64,000 nt of DNA from Haberlea rhodopensis (lineage: Eukaryota; Streptophyta; Magnoliopsida; Lamiales; Gesneriaceae), in the NCBI GenBank assembly GCA_907163345.1, contig CAJQUN010000001.1:4030001-4094000 (forward strand), in the 5' to 3' direction. Below are positions 1-11,044 of the stretch, in pieces. The notes beneath the pieces were generated by a model. The model saw only the letters and a list, made by a program, of their open reading frames with translations, was not told the origin of the DNA and searched no databases. Both the position numbers and the translations under genes were made by a program. Within the stretch, counting starts at the first letter, position 1. Each line of letters begins with the position of its first letter.

Positions 1-53
1 TATTTTATACCGAGTTTTTTTACGAGGTCTTGATAACTGAATTTTACCTGCAG

Positions 54-2692
54 GTTAGTGTTGGCACACTTCTTGCATTTACAATGGTGGCAATCTCTGT
101 GCTGATACTGAGATATGTCCCACCAGATGAGGTTCCTCTTCCGGCACATTTTCAGGGAGCAATTGATTCAGTGTCATTGCGTTACAGCAACAGCAATAGT
201 CCTGGCGACACCAATGTGGAGAACACAAAAGCCCATGCTATATCTTCAGTGAGCAGTGTTCCACTTTTAGCAAACAAAGAAACAGCTGTTGAATATCCTT
301 TGATAGAGAAAGCAGTGCGAAAATTCAACTGTAAGTTTTATCCGATGCTAGAATCTACATGATTCGTGATGGGAATTTTGGGGAAGTTGTTGCCTCCCTC
401 CCCTTATCTAGGATTCTGAGATGAGTTGTGTTGGCTCATGAGCCTGTCGAGCCGGCTAGTGTCAAGCTGAATTGTGTTTAAGATTTTTCAAGTTGAAGTT
501 TGGACTCAATTTTAGTTATTATCAGCATGGGAGCCATCTCGCGAACTTGAAGTTATTTTTTAATGGCTTTTACGTTTTCATAACATAAATAGAATTAATA
601 TTTGCGTTTTATTTATATATGCATATAATAATATTATTATATAAATATGTATTATTATTTAACATGTAAAGCTTATGAATGCATTCATAAGCTTAATCTC
701 GCTAGGCAAACTTGTGATTTGAGTTTTGTTGTGAAAAATATTTGTAAGTTCAAGCCGAGCTCGTTAGCTGTCTCGCAAGTCAAACTTGAGTTCCTAGCTT
801 TTGGTGAGGAATTTGATCTTGATTTTCTTAATCCTAAGAGAGAGAGATGCTGCCATTTTGAGCTGGAGCTCGAGCTTCTTTATTTTGAGCTCAATATTTT
901 TCCTTGATTTACCCGTATTTGAAGTTCAACTTTTTTATATCCCTACCGAGGTCCATGAGCGTGATGAACATGATAGTTGCTTCAAAATCAATTGGGTGCT
1001 TCCTTTTTGTTCAGTTGTTTTTATTGTTACTGAAAATTGGATTATTAATAATACAAAATGAGAGTTGCTCAAATTTACGAGACCTTGCAATTTATTCCGA
1101 TAATTCCAATCTATTGATAGACGATGCATCATTTCTTGTATATGTTGCAGCTTTTTTGAGTGAAGGGCATCGTAGGAAGATTGCTGGCTGGTCGATCTTG
1201 ATTACATGTATTGGTGTATTTGTTCTAACTTCAGCAGCTTCAAGTTTGAGCCTGAACGGGTATGCTTAGTTTCGAGAATTGTCATTTTTTACCTTCTAAT
1301 GCTTTGTATCAACACTTTTCTAAACCCAGCATTTCGATTTTTATCAGCTCTGTTCGTTATACACTTTGCGGAATTGGTGGTTTTCTCCTTATGTCTGGCC
1401 TGGTATCACTCACCTGTATGGATCAAGATGATGCAAGGCATAGTTTTGGACACACCGGAGGTATTTTCTCTTTATATGTAAATGACTGTCTATATCTACT
1501 TCTTTAGAGTCTGAACCAAAAAGGCATTTCTCCTGAAAATTACCATCGCTTCCACCTCCCCGTCCCCTGAGGTTACAAACAATCATATAGAACCCTGAAA
1601 TGCTAACTATTGGGCCTTAGTGGATATAGGGGTGGACCTGAAGAAACAAGAAGTGTGATCTCCCTAATCATGAAAAAATTGAATTTTATGTATAATATTT
1701 AAAAAAAAATTTAAAATTAGCCTCCCCTCAATTACATAAAACCACCACCTTGGCTCTTCTCACTCTCCATCACCCAGTTTCTTGGGTTCGCCCTTGATTG
1801 CGTAGGTGCTGTTCTTGTAGTCATGTGTGGCAACAATCAAAGTATGGCATTAGAGTTGTTAAAAGATTTGAGTTCACTCGTTATATTGGCATAAAGTAGT
1901 TCTAGAATTGGTTTGAGTCAAGTCACCGTTCAATTCCCATGTGGAGCTATCGATGGGGAGAAAAATGTTCAGTCATTGTTGATAACAATTGTTTTCATTG
2001 ACTATTGGACATCATTTCAAATATAGGTTGCATCCTATTTTGAAAAATGGGGTGGGGTGGGGTGGGGGGGGGTGGTGGTGGGGTTGGTGGGGTTCGTTTG
2101 TTGTATCTGTGAATGCAATGTTTGTCTCTTGTCTTTCAGGTTTCATTTGCCCATTCATTCCAGTGCTACCTATTGCCTCCATACTTATCAATGTCTACTT
2201 ATTAATTAACCTCGGGTAAGTATCTGTCAATTTCTCAGCTGTTAAGTGCACATTCACTCGAAAATTTTTCATCATATAATCTTGAAGAAACTTTTATTTC
2301 ATATATTAATCTTCTAAAAACAAGATTTAATCTTCTAAAAACAAGATTACTTGTCTATGAGTACCATGTCATCTGTTGACTGTGGGGCTACCTATGTAGT
2401 ACAATTTGACGTTTGAGTTGATATACGGTTTAAATATTTGAATAGCAGTGTTTACTGCCAATTTAACTTTTAAGTATAATGACAATCTCTTGATTTCTTC
2501 TTTACGATTTTAACTGCATTGATCTACATTCACAGATCTGCTACTTGGACCCGTGTTTTGATATGGCTGGCGGTAGGAGTACTTGTTTACATTTTCTATG
2601 GCCGGAAGCACAGCTCGTTGCAGAATGCAGTCTACGTCCCTGTAGCTCATGTCGATGAAATATACGAGACCTCTTGCAACTCTCTGCCTTAA
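54..2692 (+). CDS. Cationic amino acid transporter, C-terminal part (5' end outside window)
   Basis: Exons read as 54-330, 1151-1259, 1348-1460, 2140-2215 and 2536-2692. All junctions are GT-AG, the phases join, and together they encode 243 residues ending in a TAA stop. The product matches the C-terminal half of plant CAT proteins of the APC superfamily, which carry basic amino acids across the tonoplast or plasma membrane. Five hydrophobic membrane segments are visible, starting at VSVGTLLAFTM, KIAGWSILITC, SVRYTLCGIGG, CPFIPVLPIAS and TWTRVLIWLAV. A hydrophilic loop lies between the first two, and the family-typical DQDDARHSFGH segment precedes the fourth. The tail after YGRKHSSLQNAVYVP is short. 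The pattern suggests the CAT2/CAT4 vacuolar subgroup, but I cannot decide which. The start and N-terminal helices lie left of the window. Intron 1 contains GAGCTC-rich degenerate repeat sequence and intron 3 a G-rich tract. Sure of the family, less of the subgroup. Confidence 0.9.
331..1150 (+). other. CAT gene intron with degenerate repeat sequence
   Basis: This 820-bp intron lies between two well-defined transporter exons. From about 415 to 910 it contains repeated GAGCTCGAGC-like and GAGCCTGTCGAGCC-like words of a kind common in decayed plant transposons. I could not find clear terminal repeats or a target duplication. Short open frames here are not genes. Confidence 0.5.
2043..2096 (+). 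repeat. G-rich tract in CAT intron 3 (possible G-quadruplex)
   Basis: About 50 bases of GGGGTGG-like repeats, including a run of at least nine G, lie 45-95 bases upstream of the acceptor at 2138-2139. The tract has far more than four GGG runs with 1-2 base loops, the usual rule for G-quadruplex potential. It sits on the coding strand, so the pre-mRNA would carry it too. Confidence 0.7.
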
Positions 2693-3708
2693 CTTGACAC
2701 CACTTACCGCTAAAGCTCAAGATTCATTACAATTCTGTAATGATTCTCAAGTAAATTGCGATTCGAATATGGATATTACCTGGAGAAAGAAGATATTGTC
2801 CAGTGTTTTAGATCTCAAAAACACTGCGTATTCCGCTGGTATATTATTTGATGTGCTATTGCATCATATGATTTAAGGTTTCTTTGTAACATAGTAATAC
2901 GTAGTTGAATCAATCATAGCAGAAGATAGCTTAAAGAAAATGGATTTGAGAAGAATGATAGCTTATATATTTGTATATATGTATTAAGTTATTTGGTTGG
3001 AGAGATTGTATTAACATTGTACATATATTGTGTGAAACTGTGTTGCAAGTTTCATGTTTTCAAAGACTCACAATAAGTTGTTTCCTTGGTCGGATTAATA
3101 GGCTCGTGTGTTGTTGCTGAGGGCATCTACACCATACATGTGATGTCATTTTTGTACTCGAGGGCGAGGGCGGTGTCAAAAGAACCGATTAATAGATACG
3201 TTTTCTGGGGGGGTGGAATCTTATTATACAAATTAGTTCTAGTCAGCTTGTGAACTCTATGAGTCGATTAGAACATTAGTTTTCCTGCGTTTAAGAATAT
3301 TTCTTATTAAGTTCTTTTTGTTCAATTGATAAATACTAGTATAAATATATTATTAATACAAAATACATATTTAAAATTAAATAAGTTAAAATATTGGGTC
3401 ATGAGTCTTAGTTGATAACTTTTGATAGCTATGATGAGATCAAATAAATATAGCATGAAATCCAACTTTAATTTGGGTAAAATATTTTATTTTCGTGTTC
3501 GAACTCATCTTGGTGTGGGAATTTCGACCCTAAGATTATGTTTGGAGTGAATGATATAGATATGATAATTTTTTGGTTAATTTTTATCTCATATTTGGTT
3601 TGATTTTAAGAAAAAATATCTCAATCATATTTATAACGCTTTATATCAATCCTAAAACCCTTTTTGGAGCCACTCACTGTCAGCAAATTGGAGCCACTCA
3701 CTGTCGGA
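2693..3708. other. Intergenic: transporter 3' UTR and VAR3-like promoter
   Basis: The first ~400 bases look like the transporter 3' UTR: T-rich, with AATAAG-type words near 3070. From 3100 to 3660 the sequence is AT-rich with no open frame of note. A CACTCACTGTC motif occurs twice just before the next start codon (3670-3705). I see no clear TATA box. Nothing else is identifiable. Confidence 0.5.
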
Positions 3709-6700
3709 ATGGGCGGCGCCACCAGATTCATCACCCTCCTCGCCACCCCCTTCCCACCTCTCCGTCCATCTCTTCTCCTCCTCCGCCACCGCCTCTCTAC
3801 TCTCACCACCACTCCCCTCCGCCGCCCTTTCAGTCTATCCTCTTCCAAAACCATATCCCACACTTCTCATCTAGTCAACTCATTCCACTCTCAACCCAAC
3901 AATAACGCTTACGATCTCAACTTCGCCGCCGCCTCCCAGCAACACAACCACCACTCTTGGCCTGAGTGGACTCATTTTCTCAATTTTTTGTCAGATGGAC
4001 AGGGGTGGTCGGCTCCTAACTATAGGAACCTGAAAATACCTCCCGAGGATGCGTTTGTTGCGTACGAGGAATTGCCTGATGATTTCGTACTTGCTGCTTC
4101 AAATTGCTTGGCATTTGCTCGGGACAGACCGAACCTTCTTGGGTTTGTTCTCTTTCCCTGTTTTTGTTTAGTATCACAAACATCCGGCGGAATGTAAAAT
4201 GGTTAATTTGATCGTGTTTTTCAGAAAGTGAACCGTTAAATGGTTTCGTAATTGTGTTTTTGAGACTTGCGTTTTGTCTTCTGATATTTTGTTTCGATAA
4301 AGTATTCTTGGACCTTGGTTGTTTCACATTTAATTGTTTTAACTCATTAAAACCATGCGCGGAGTGATTAACCTTGGTTTATAGAATGAGTGTAGCTCCT
4401 TCAGAAGCATATTTGCTTCGTGAATTAATATGAACATTCAAAAGATTTCTATCAAGGAGAAACATTGAAGCGGTTGTTTCAATGTTTGAGTGTTATACAT
4501 TACCTGCCTACCACTTTCTACCATTCCCAAATTAAAAACCTTAGTTGGAATACTTGAAACTTACTTTTACCATCCATCCCAGACGCCAAAACAAAGAACA
4601 TTTTTCTTTGATTTCCTCCCAGGGTGTTTTGGGTTGTTTGCTTCCTTCATCTTTGAAGATTCTAAGTAATTACGAGTTAGCTATTTACTTTAAAGGGTTT
4701 ACAAAATAGTGTTGGGATACAAGGTAGTGTTAGTGATGTACTCAAATAAAACTAGTTGCAAGGGATGGTGGAGGTGTTCCACATTTAAGGTAAATACAAT
4801 TGCAGAAATGTTTATGGATGGGGTAAATGTAATGTTTTTAGTGTTATATATGCTAAATAATTGCATCAAATGCCAATACAAATACATGTCTACTTGTAGT
4901 GGACCAATGGACAGTGTAACAAAAGCTGGAAGTCAACAATGTTGTTTTCAATGATTTTATCACATCCACTAATGTACTCAAATAATCTGCTGACAATAGT
5001 CAAACAAACCACTCCCATAAATCCGCTGACACTGGTAGATTGGGAGCAAAAGTTTGTGATAATTTGATTGCATATCTTGTTCATTTTGTCTTAATTGTGA
5101 ACCGAAATCTACTCACTAACGATATATTCTAAACCGGGTGGCTGCCAGGAAAAAAAAAATCAGTGTAAAGTTTCCCTGTAGGTTGATTTAGTTCCATACA
5201 TCATTAGAGTAACAACAGAAAAATGACAAAAATCCATGTCACAAAAATACGAGGAAATAGCTTACACATTACAGTAAGAAATTCTTACCTCATATTTGCT
5301 ACGAACTACGAAGTATAACAGATGAAGGACACCAACAACGTAAAAGATCCCTTTATGTGATTTCTTTTGTTTTTCCCCCTTTTTTTGTGTTGGGGATGGT
5401 TGTTCACCAGGAAAAGCCGCGGTATTTAATTTGGGAAAGGTAGAAAGTGGTTGCCCACTGATGTGTTAAATCAAGTGAGAAAGTGTCATTATTCATTTTT
5501 CTTACATTAATATTTCTTAAATTTCAAAGTTCACCGATGCATTGTGCTAAGAGTTTTTCTCAAAAAAATTATATCCAAGCACAAACCATTTTACGGTCCA
5601 CTCTTCATCTATCTATTGTTGTATGTAGGACTTTCTGTGAAGTGTATCTAAGTGCCTTTGTAATTGATGCTTTTGGATACTTGAATTTTCGTAGCACTAT
5701 TGTTGAAGATATTTGTAGGATCAAGGAACAAACATAATATGCTAAAGAGCTCATGAAATGCTATTCTTTCGGCTGTTAATATTGTTACATCTCCATTTTA
5801 ATTGATTATGGACTTTTGGTCAGTGTAAATAATTTTACAACAAAGGTATTTCGGAATTCATAGCATTGATCAACATTCTGTGATCAACATTCTGCACCAG
5901 CTACAATGCTCGGAGTGATTAACCTTTATTTATAGAAAAAGAGCAGCTCCTTCAGAATCATATTTGCTTCTTGAATTAATATATATTTTACATTCAAATC
6001 AGATTGCTTTCAAGAAGTAACATTGAAGCGGTTGTTTCAAATGGAACTCCTTTTTTATTTAAAAGTGCGCTCGACTGTGCAAGGAGGATGAGGTCATTTC
6101 TAGGAACTGATCAAGGCAATGTAAGTGGATTGGTACAATCTTTTTCCTATGTTACATTCAAAACTCGTATGTTGATTGTTATGTTAATTGCAATGGATAT
6201 TTCTCGTCACTGCTAGTTTCATATGCAATTCTTCATAAAGAATGAATATTGTTGGTGGATAATGTGGTATGTGTGTATGTCATTGAGGTCTTATGTAATA
6301 ACTGGTGCTTTAGTTGAAACAACAATTTATTCACATAAATGAATTTCTTTGTAATCGATACCATTTTTCTGTGCAAAATTAATATGCCAAGAAGTGGAAG
6401 TATATAATATACCGTACAATTTATCATGTATTTCTGAGTGTATTAGATATTAATTATATTTGTGCCAGAAATTCATTGCACTCAGCATGTTCTTTGCCTG
6501 AACCAATTCAATCCATCGTTAAGTTCTATTGGATCATTCCTCTTGATGTGCTTTTGTATGCATATGTATGCACTCTTCAATTCATTGGAATTGTGCTTAA
6601 TCCTTTTCTCTTTTGAACTCTTTTTTACTTTTATGAATGGACCACCGATTTCAGGTGTCAGAATATGATAAAGCAACCACAGTTGATCTAATGAAGTATA

Positions 6701-9188
6701 TTATAAGTTATGCAAGCAATCCGACTGTTTCTTCTGGGAAAAATGGTTCGTATAGTAGGGAACTTGTTGATTCATCCATCCGGATTCTGTTACAAGAGCT
6801 GGGTACTGTAAGCGGGGCTCCAACAGGTTACACTCCTGCTCAAGAGCAACCGTTCTCAGGCAGATATGGACAAACACCAAGACCTCTTGGACGAAATATT
6901 GAAATGAAGAGAGGTGACTGGGTGTGCTCAAAGTAAGTATATATGCTCTTGTTTTTTACTTAAGGGTGCAAATGAACCGAACTGAGCCAAATAGCTTTTG
7001 TATTCTCATATTCGAGCTCGAGCTAGAAAATTTGGCCAACTTAAATCGCACAAAGTGAATCATTTAATATCTAATTGAAGTTTGTGTTCGAATGTGGTTT
7101 CTTTGTATGAACTAAATTATCAAGATTGTATTAAGTGAAGGTTCCACTTTTGTTTTGAGCTCGTTTAATTTTAAATATTAGATTTATATATCAAAGCTCG
7201 AAAGGGAATCATGAACAACTCGTGAGGTATCAAATAAAATATTTTGATCACAAATTCAGTTCTATATATTTGAAAATATTTGATCTTTTCTTGAATTCAA
7301 TGATTCAATGTTTGAATCACATTAACTTTAAGTTGACTTGAAAAATTGAAATGTCAGCTTGATTCATTTGCAGCCCTGGTTTTTGCCAAAGTAATAAGGT
7401 TGTTTTGGCATATGTTTCACTTTTTGTTGGGTCTTCATGCGTACTAAAACAGATGATGCTGCATTAGCAATATATTACCTCTTTTCAACTTGTCTATTTT
7501 GACAGATGCAATTTCATGAACTTCGCAAGAAACATGAAATGTCTTGAATGTGAAGAACCCAGACCTAAGAGACAGCTAACTGGCGGGGAGTGGGATTGCC
7601 CACAGTAAGAGTTGTTTTGTTTCGCAGATATGTTGAAGCGATCAGCTATGAACAACCTAAAATATTATTATTAGTAAAATGACAAGCAAAATTCTTTTGC
7701 AGATGCAAGTTCTTTAATTATGGAAGGAATTTCGTTTGCTTGAGATGCGACTGCAGAAGGCCAGGTGCCCCATTATTTAATGCCAACTCGGGGTCGGGGT
7801 CGGGGTCGGGGTCGGATTATAATGGGGAGTATTCATTTAAAGTCAACACAGATACTAGATTGGTTGGGAATGAAGAGGAGAAGAATCGGTTTTCAGAAAT
7901 TTCCCCTCGAGAAACTTTGTTCAGTCATGGCAATTCCAAAGGCATTATGGACCAGATTCTTGGCCGCCCATCTTCTGTCTCTGAAAGAAACGACACGAGA
8001 ATTTCTACCCTGCCGGACACTGAAAAAGGTTTCTCTCCAATTTCTCGGTCTTCTTCTTTGGATGATCAATATACTTCATTTGTACCAATATCTTCTGACT
8101 CGTCTTCAAAAAGTGATCGAAATTCAGATGTCGAGGATTTGAAAACCCTACCGACCATAGCCCAAGAAACTGTTACGTCAGAGGCCAGGAATCAAGGTAC
8201 GGTCAGCAATGAAGCTCAGAGTTTCGCTGAGAATTTTCAGTTTCCAAAAGACTTAGGTGGCGAAAGTAAAGTGCATGAGCAATCTGAAAAGTCAGGTAAC
8301 TGGTTCAAGAAAGTGGTAGATTTGTATGATAACAAGGACTTGCCAAGTACGATTTCCGATGAGGACTTTCCTGCAATGATGCCAATGCCCAAGGGAGAAA
8401 ACAGATTTGTTGTCAGCAAAAAAAAGGATCGTTCTCTAACTTCTCCCAAGTACAAAAGACAGGTGGCTTTGGATCAAGCAAAGGATTCGAACTTTGTTCC
8501 TTTTGTTCCATTCCCTCCTGGCTACTTTGCTCGAAATGAAACAAAGCAACCTGATGGCCTAGATTTTTCGGTCAAAACTACTATTGACACCTCTTCCCAA
8601 AAAATAACGATAGAAACAGAAAATTTTGACAGATCTAGACACATTGAAGAGCCAACAGAAGACGAGAAAACAGTGAGCTCGGAGAAATCTGATTTTGCTA
8701 AAAGGTTTATGGCTGATACAAGTACTGAGACAAGAAGGGATGGCCTACCAACGAGCACAGAATCTTCACAATTCTCAGCTAACATTGTAACACCTCCCAC
8801 TTCGAGCCCTGATCGGAGCTCCATTATTTCCCACACTACCGATAACAATTCTGGAAAACTGAACATGTCTGAACATGAGAATCTTCGAAGTAGCTGGACA
8901 GGAAAGAGCTTGGAGGGGTCGGCTGTGAAGGAACCGGATCCTCTGGACATGTCGGAAGAGGCCAAAACTGAAAGGTGGTTCAAACGTGTCGCTCAAATAA
9001 AGGATATTTCTGAACTTAGCCAAATCCCAGATGAAGATTTCCCCTCGATTATGCCAATGCGAAAAGGTGTGAACAGGTTTGTCGTGAGCAAGAGGAAAAC
9101 GCCCCTCGAGAGGAGGCTGACATCCCAGCAGTATAGAAGAAGTCTTCCTATTGTGACTACAGATACTCCTAAAAATAAAAACAGTTAA
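3709..9188 (+). CDS. VAR3: VAR3/OZ1-like RanBP2-type zinc-finger organelle protein
   Basis: Five exons, 3709-4142, 6003-6120, 6655-6932, 7506-7604 and 7703-9188, join in phase to 804 codons plus stop. In Arabidopsis, VAR3 (758 residues) affects chloroplast development, and its OZ relatives act in organelle RNA editing and splicing. Seen here: an S/T/R/L-rich N-terminus with few acids, fitting a transit peptide; two RanBP2-type fingers at about residues 270-332 (W-x-C-x2-C-x10-C-x2-C, starting GDWVCSKC and GEWDCPQC); a long acidic, Ser/Thr-rich linker; and two copies of a C-terminal motif (about 508-562 and 734-792) with WFK(K/R)V, DEDFP, MP(M)xKGxNRFVVSK and LTSxxY(K/R)R. The ATG at 3709 is chosen over an upstream in-frame TTG at 3664, which is not a plausible start. 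The last exon holds a GGGTCG microsatellite coding Gly-Ser (about 7789-7815). OZ3 or OZ4 remain possible; the duplicated C-terminal motif favours VAR3/OZ1. Confidence 0.88.
4355..4486 (+). repeat. Duplicated intron end plus exon 2 start of the VAR3-like gene
   Basis: About 130 bases in intron 1 match 5908-6043: the shared words include GGAGTGATTAACCTT, TAGCTCCTTCAGAA and CATTGAAGCGGTTGTTTCAA. The second copy spans the end of intron 1, the real acceptor and the first 40 bases of exon 2. The first copy therefore carries a decayed decoy exon start. It is damaged: the acceptor region reads AAAAGATTTCTATCAAGG, so it is probably not spliced in. Confidence 0.75.
4510..5451. mobile_element. Non-autonomous TIR DNA element in VAR3-like intron 1
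   Basis: The left end (4510-4536, starting ACCACTTTCTACC) and right end (5425-5451, ending GGTAGAAAGTGGT) are inverted copies of about 27 bases with one or two differences. Further inverted similarity lies inside them (ACCATCC words near 4569 and GGATGGT near 5394). The 0.9 kb between carries no transposase reading frame. The flanks do not show a clean target duplication, so the superfamily is not assigned. It lies wholly within the intron. Confidence 0.65.
6962..7377. mobile_element. hAT-like MITE in VAR3-like intron 3
   Basis: The left end reads AGGGTGCAAATGAA and the right end TTCATTTGCAGCCCT, imperfect inverted repeats of about 15 bases. The interior is rich in GAGCTCGAGC-type words and AT. 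The flanks TTTTTTAC and GTTTTTGC could be a decayed 8-bp target duplication, which would fit hAT. It has no coding capacity and lies between exons 3 and 4. Confidence 0.55.
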
Positions 9189-10479
9189 AGAATTCGAACA
9201 TGTTTTAAGGAAATTTGATCTCCGTAGTATAAGAAGATTGTACTTACTGTCTCACTTTTCACGATGAAGAATCAAAGGAAAAGTTAACACTGCTTTGAAG
9301 TAGATTTTAGTTGTGGACTTGTGTATGTTAAGTGTATCCATTTCTTTGATGAAAAGGGTGTTTAAAAATATTAAATTTGGTTTCAATGCTTTGGAGTTTT
9401 GTTTGTTTCACTCATAAATTTTTGAATTTGTTTGCACAAAAAAATTCACTTATTTGCATTTTATGGTTAAGGAAATTATAACAAGTCAGAACACATACAG
9501 TCATGTGAATCTTTGTCAATTTTACACATCACCTATTTGGTAGCAAATTACCATTTTTTCCAAAAAAAAAAATTAATTAAGACACCTTATTAATATCACT
9601 GATGTTATTTTAAGGTTTATCTCTAAATTCATCAAATATCCCTCTTTATCTTCATCGTTCTCTCTTTCAAATTTTTGAAACCGACAATTTCAGTCCCAGG
9701 ATGAAGTAGGCAGGGGTGAAACCAAGATTCTCCAATTGAGGCTGCATTAAATACAAATCATAATTTTTTATATGAATAAATTCCTTGACCAAAAATAATA
9801 AACTATATATTAAATATCATAATATATAATATTTCAACTAAATATGTAGATAGACAAGTTAAAAAGATACAAATATAAAATACACTGTAAATATAATCAC
9901 AAGATTTAATTGCTACTGTATTTAGTTCTACGAGACTTCTCGTCAAAATCATGTACTGAATCAACAAACTCTAGCTCAATATAAATAATCATGCAATCTG
10001 TGAAAATCATTGTCTCATCTTATTGCAGAGTGATGTCTTAACAAGATTCAAGCTGGATGTGGTTGCTGTTGAAATTGGAAGAGCCATTGAATCAATCTCT
10101 CCACCAAAAAAAGTGTTCAAATCTTCTTGTTTCAAACCCAAAGTTAAAAGGTTAATTATAAACACTTAATATAAATTATATAATTCAATCGCAAAGTTAA
10201 GTCCCAAACCGCAGACCCACTTTGGTATCTATCTAAAGAATGAGATGTTGATTTTTCAAGAACATACATATCGGTTATCCCTCATCTATTAGTAATTATA
10301 TCAACTGATGTTGTAGACGTAAAATATTGGTAATAAGACAACTTTGAGGAAATTGATTAGCTCAAGATCCGTGTATATTTCCATTAAGTAAGCTTTTGTA
10401 TTAAGATCTTGTATATTTCACAAAAAGGACAAAATAAATAAATTGAATTTGTTCAAAAAATTGCTTATTCCCAAACTAA
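9189..10479. other. Intergenic: VAR3-like 3' UTR and unidentified spacer
   Basis: The 3' UTR probably runs to about 9400 (T-rich, with AAAAATATTAAA words). Beyond it the sequence is AT-rich with no long open frame, no clear repeat ends and no gene that I recognise. It ends at the target duplication of the small Copia element. Confidence 0.5.
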
Positions 10480-10484
10480 GATAT

Positions 10485-10927
10485 TATTGACCAATAAGGC
10501 TTGTGAATAAATTTGGACGGTGGTTGATATTTGAATAGCGGCCGGTGCAGCTAAAATTTGAACAGTGCAATGACATTCACATATTGGCTTGGAAGCTCTA
10601 TATATAGAGCTCATTTGCACCATTTCTAAACACCCCAAAAAATCCCAAAATCTCCAAAATGTAGTCTTTTCTCTCATCTCATGTAATAATATTGAGTGCT
10701 TTGTTCTATAATAGTTTGTTAGGTATTTTCTCATATATTGAGAGTGTTAGTCTCTTTGAAAGATAGCGAGAGAGGTTGTAACCTACAAATATTATAGTGA
10801 AATCTTTTCACCTTGCCCGTGGTTTTTACCTAATAATCTTTAGGGCTTTTCCACATAAATTTTTTGTGTCCATTTTGTTCTTCATTTTCGGTATTTCTAT
10901 TTCGTGTTGTCGCACATGGGGCCAATG
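10485..10927 (+). repeat. 5' LTR of the small Copia element
   Basis: The 443-bp direct repeat of 12928-13362 has a TATA-like CTATATATAGAGC at about 10600, a plausible promoter, followed by transcribed-looking sequence. It differs from its partner by scattered substitutions and small indels. Confidence 0.9.
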
Positions 10928-10929
10928 TG

Positions 10930-10942
10930 TGGTATCAGAGCC
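10930..10942 (+). other. Primer-binding site, initiator tRNA-Met type
   Basis: TGGTATCAGAGCC lies two bases after the 5' LTR. It is complementary to the 3' end of plant initiator methionine tRNA, the usual Copia primer. Confidence 0.9.
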
Positions 10943-11044
10943 TTGTTTTAAAATCTTGTAAAATTCTGAGTATGCTCTGTGGTTACAGCTTTGGCTGATC
11001 TTCCACATCAGAAAAGATTTTATTGAGATTTTGTTTTAGGCAAT

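Noticed and set aside
3664..3708. Earlier start of the VAR3-like protein at 3664
   Set aside because: The codon is TTG, not ATG; the first in-frame ATG is 3709 and is followed by a transit-peptide-like sequence.
8522..8983. 153-residue antisense frame in the VAR3-like gene
   Set aside because: It lies opposite a well-supported exon; the Ser/Leu/Val-rich antisense product mirrors the sense codons.
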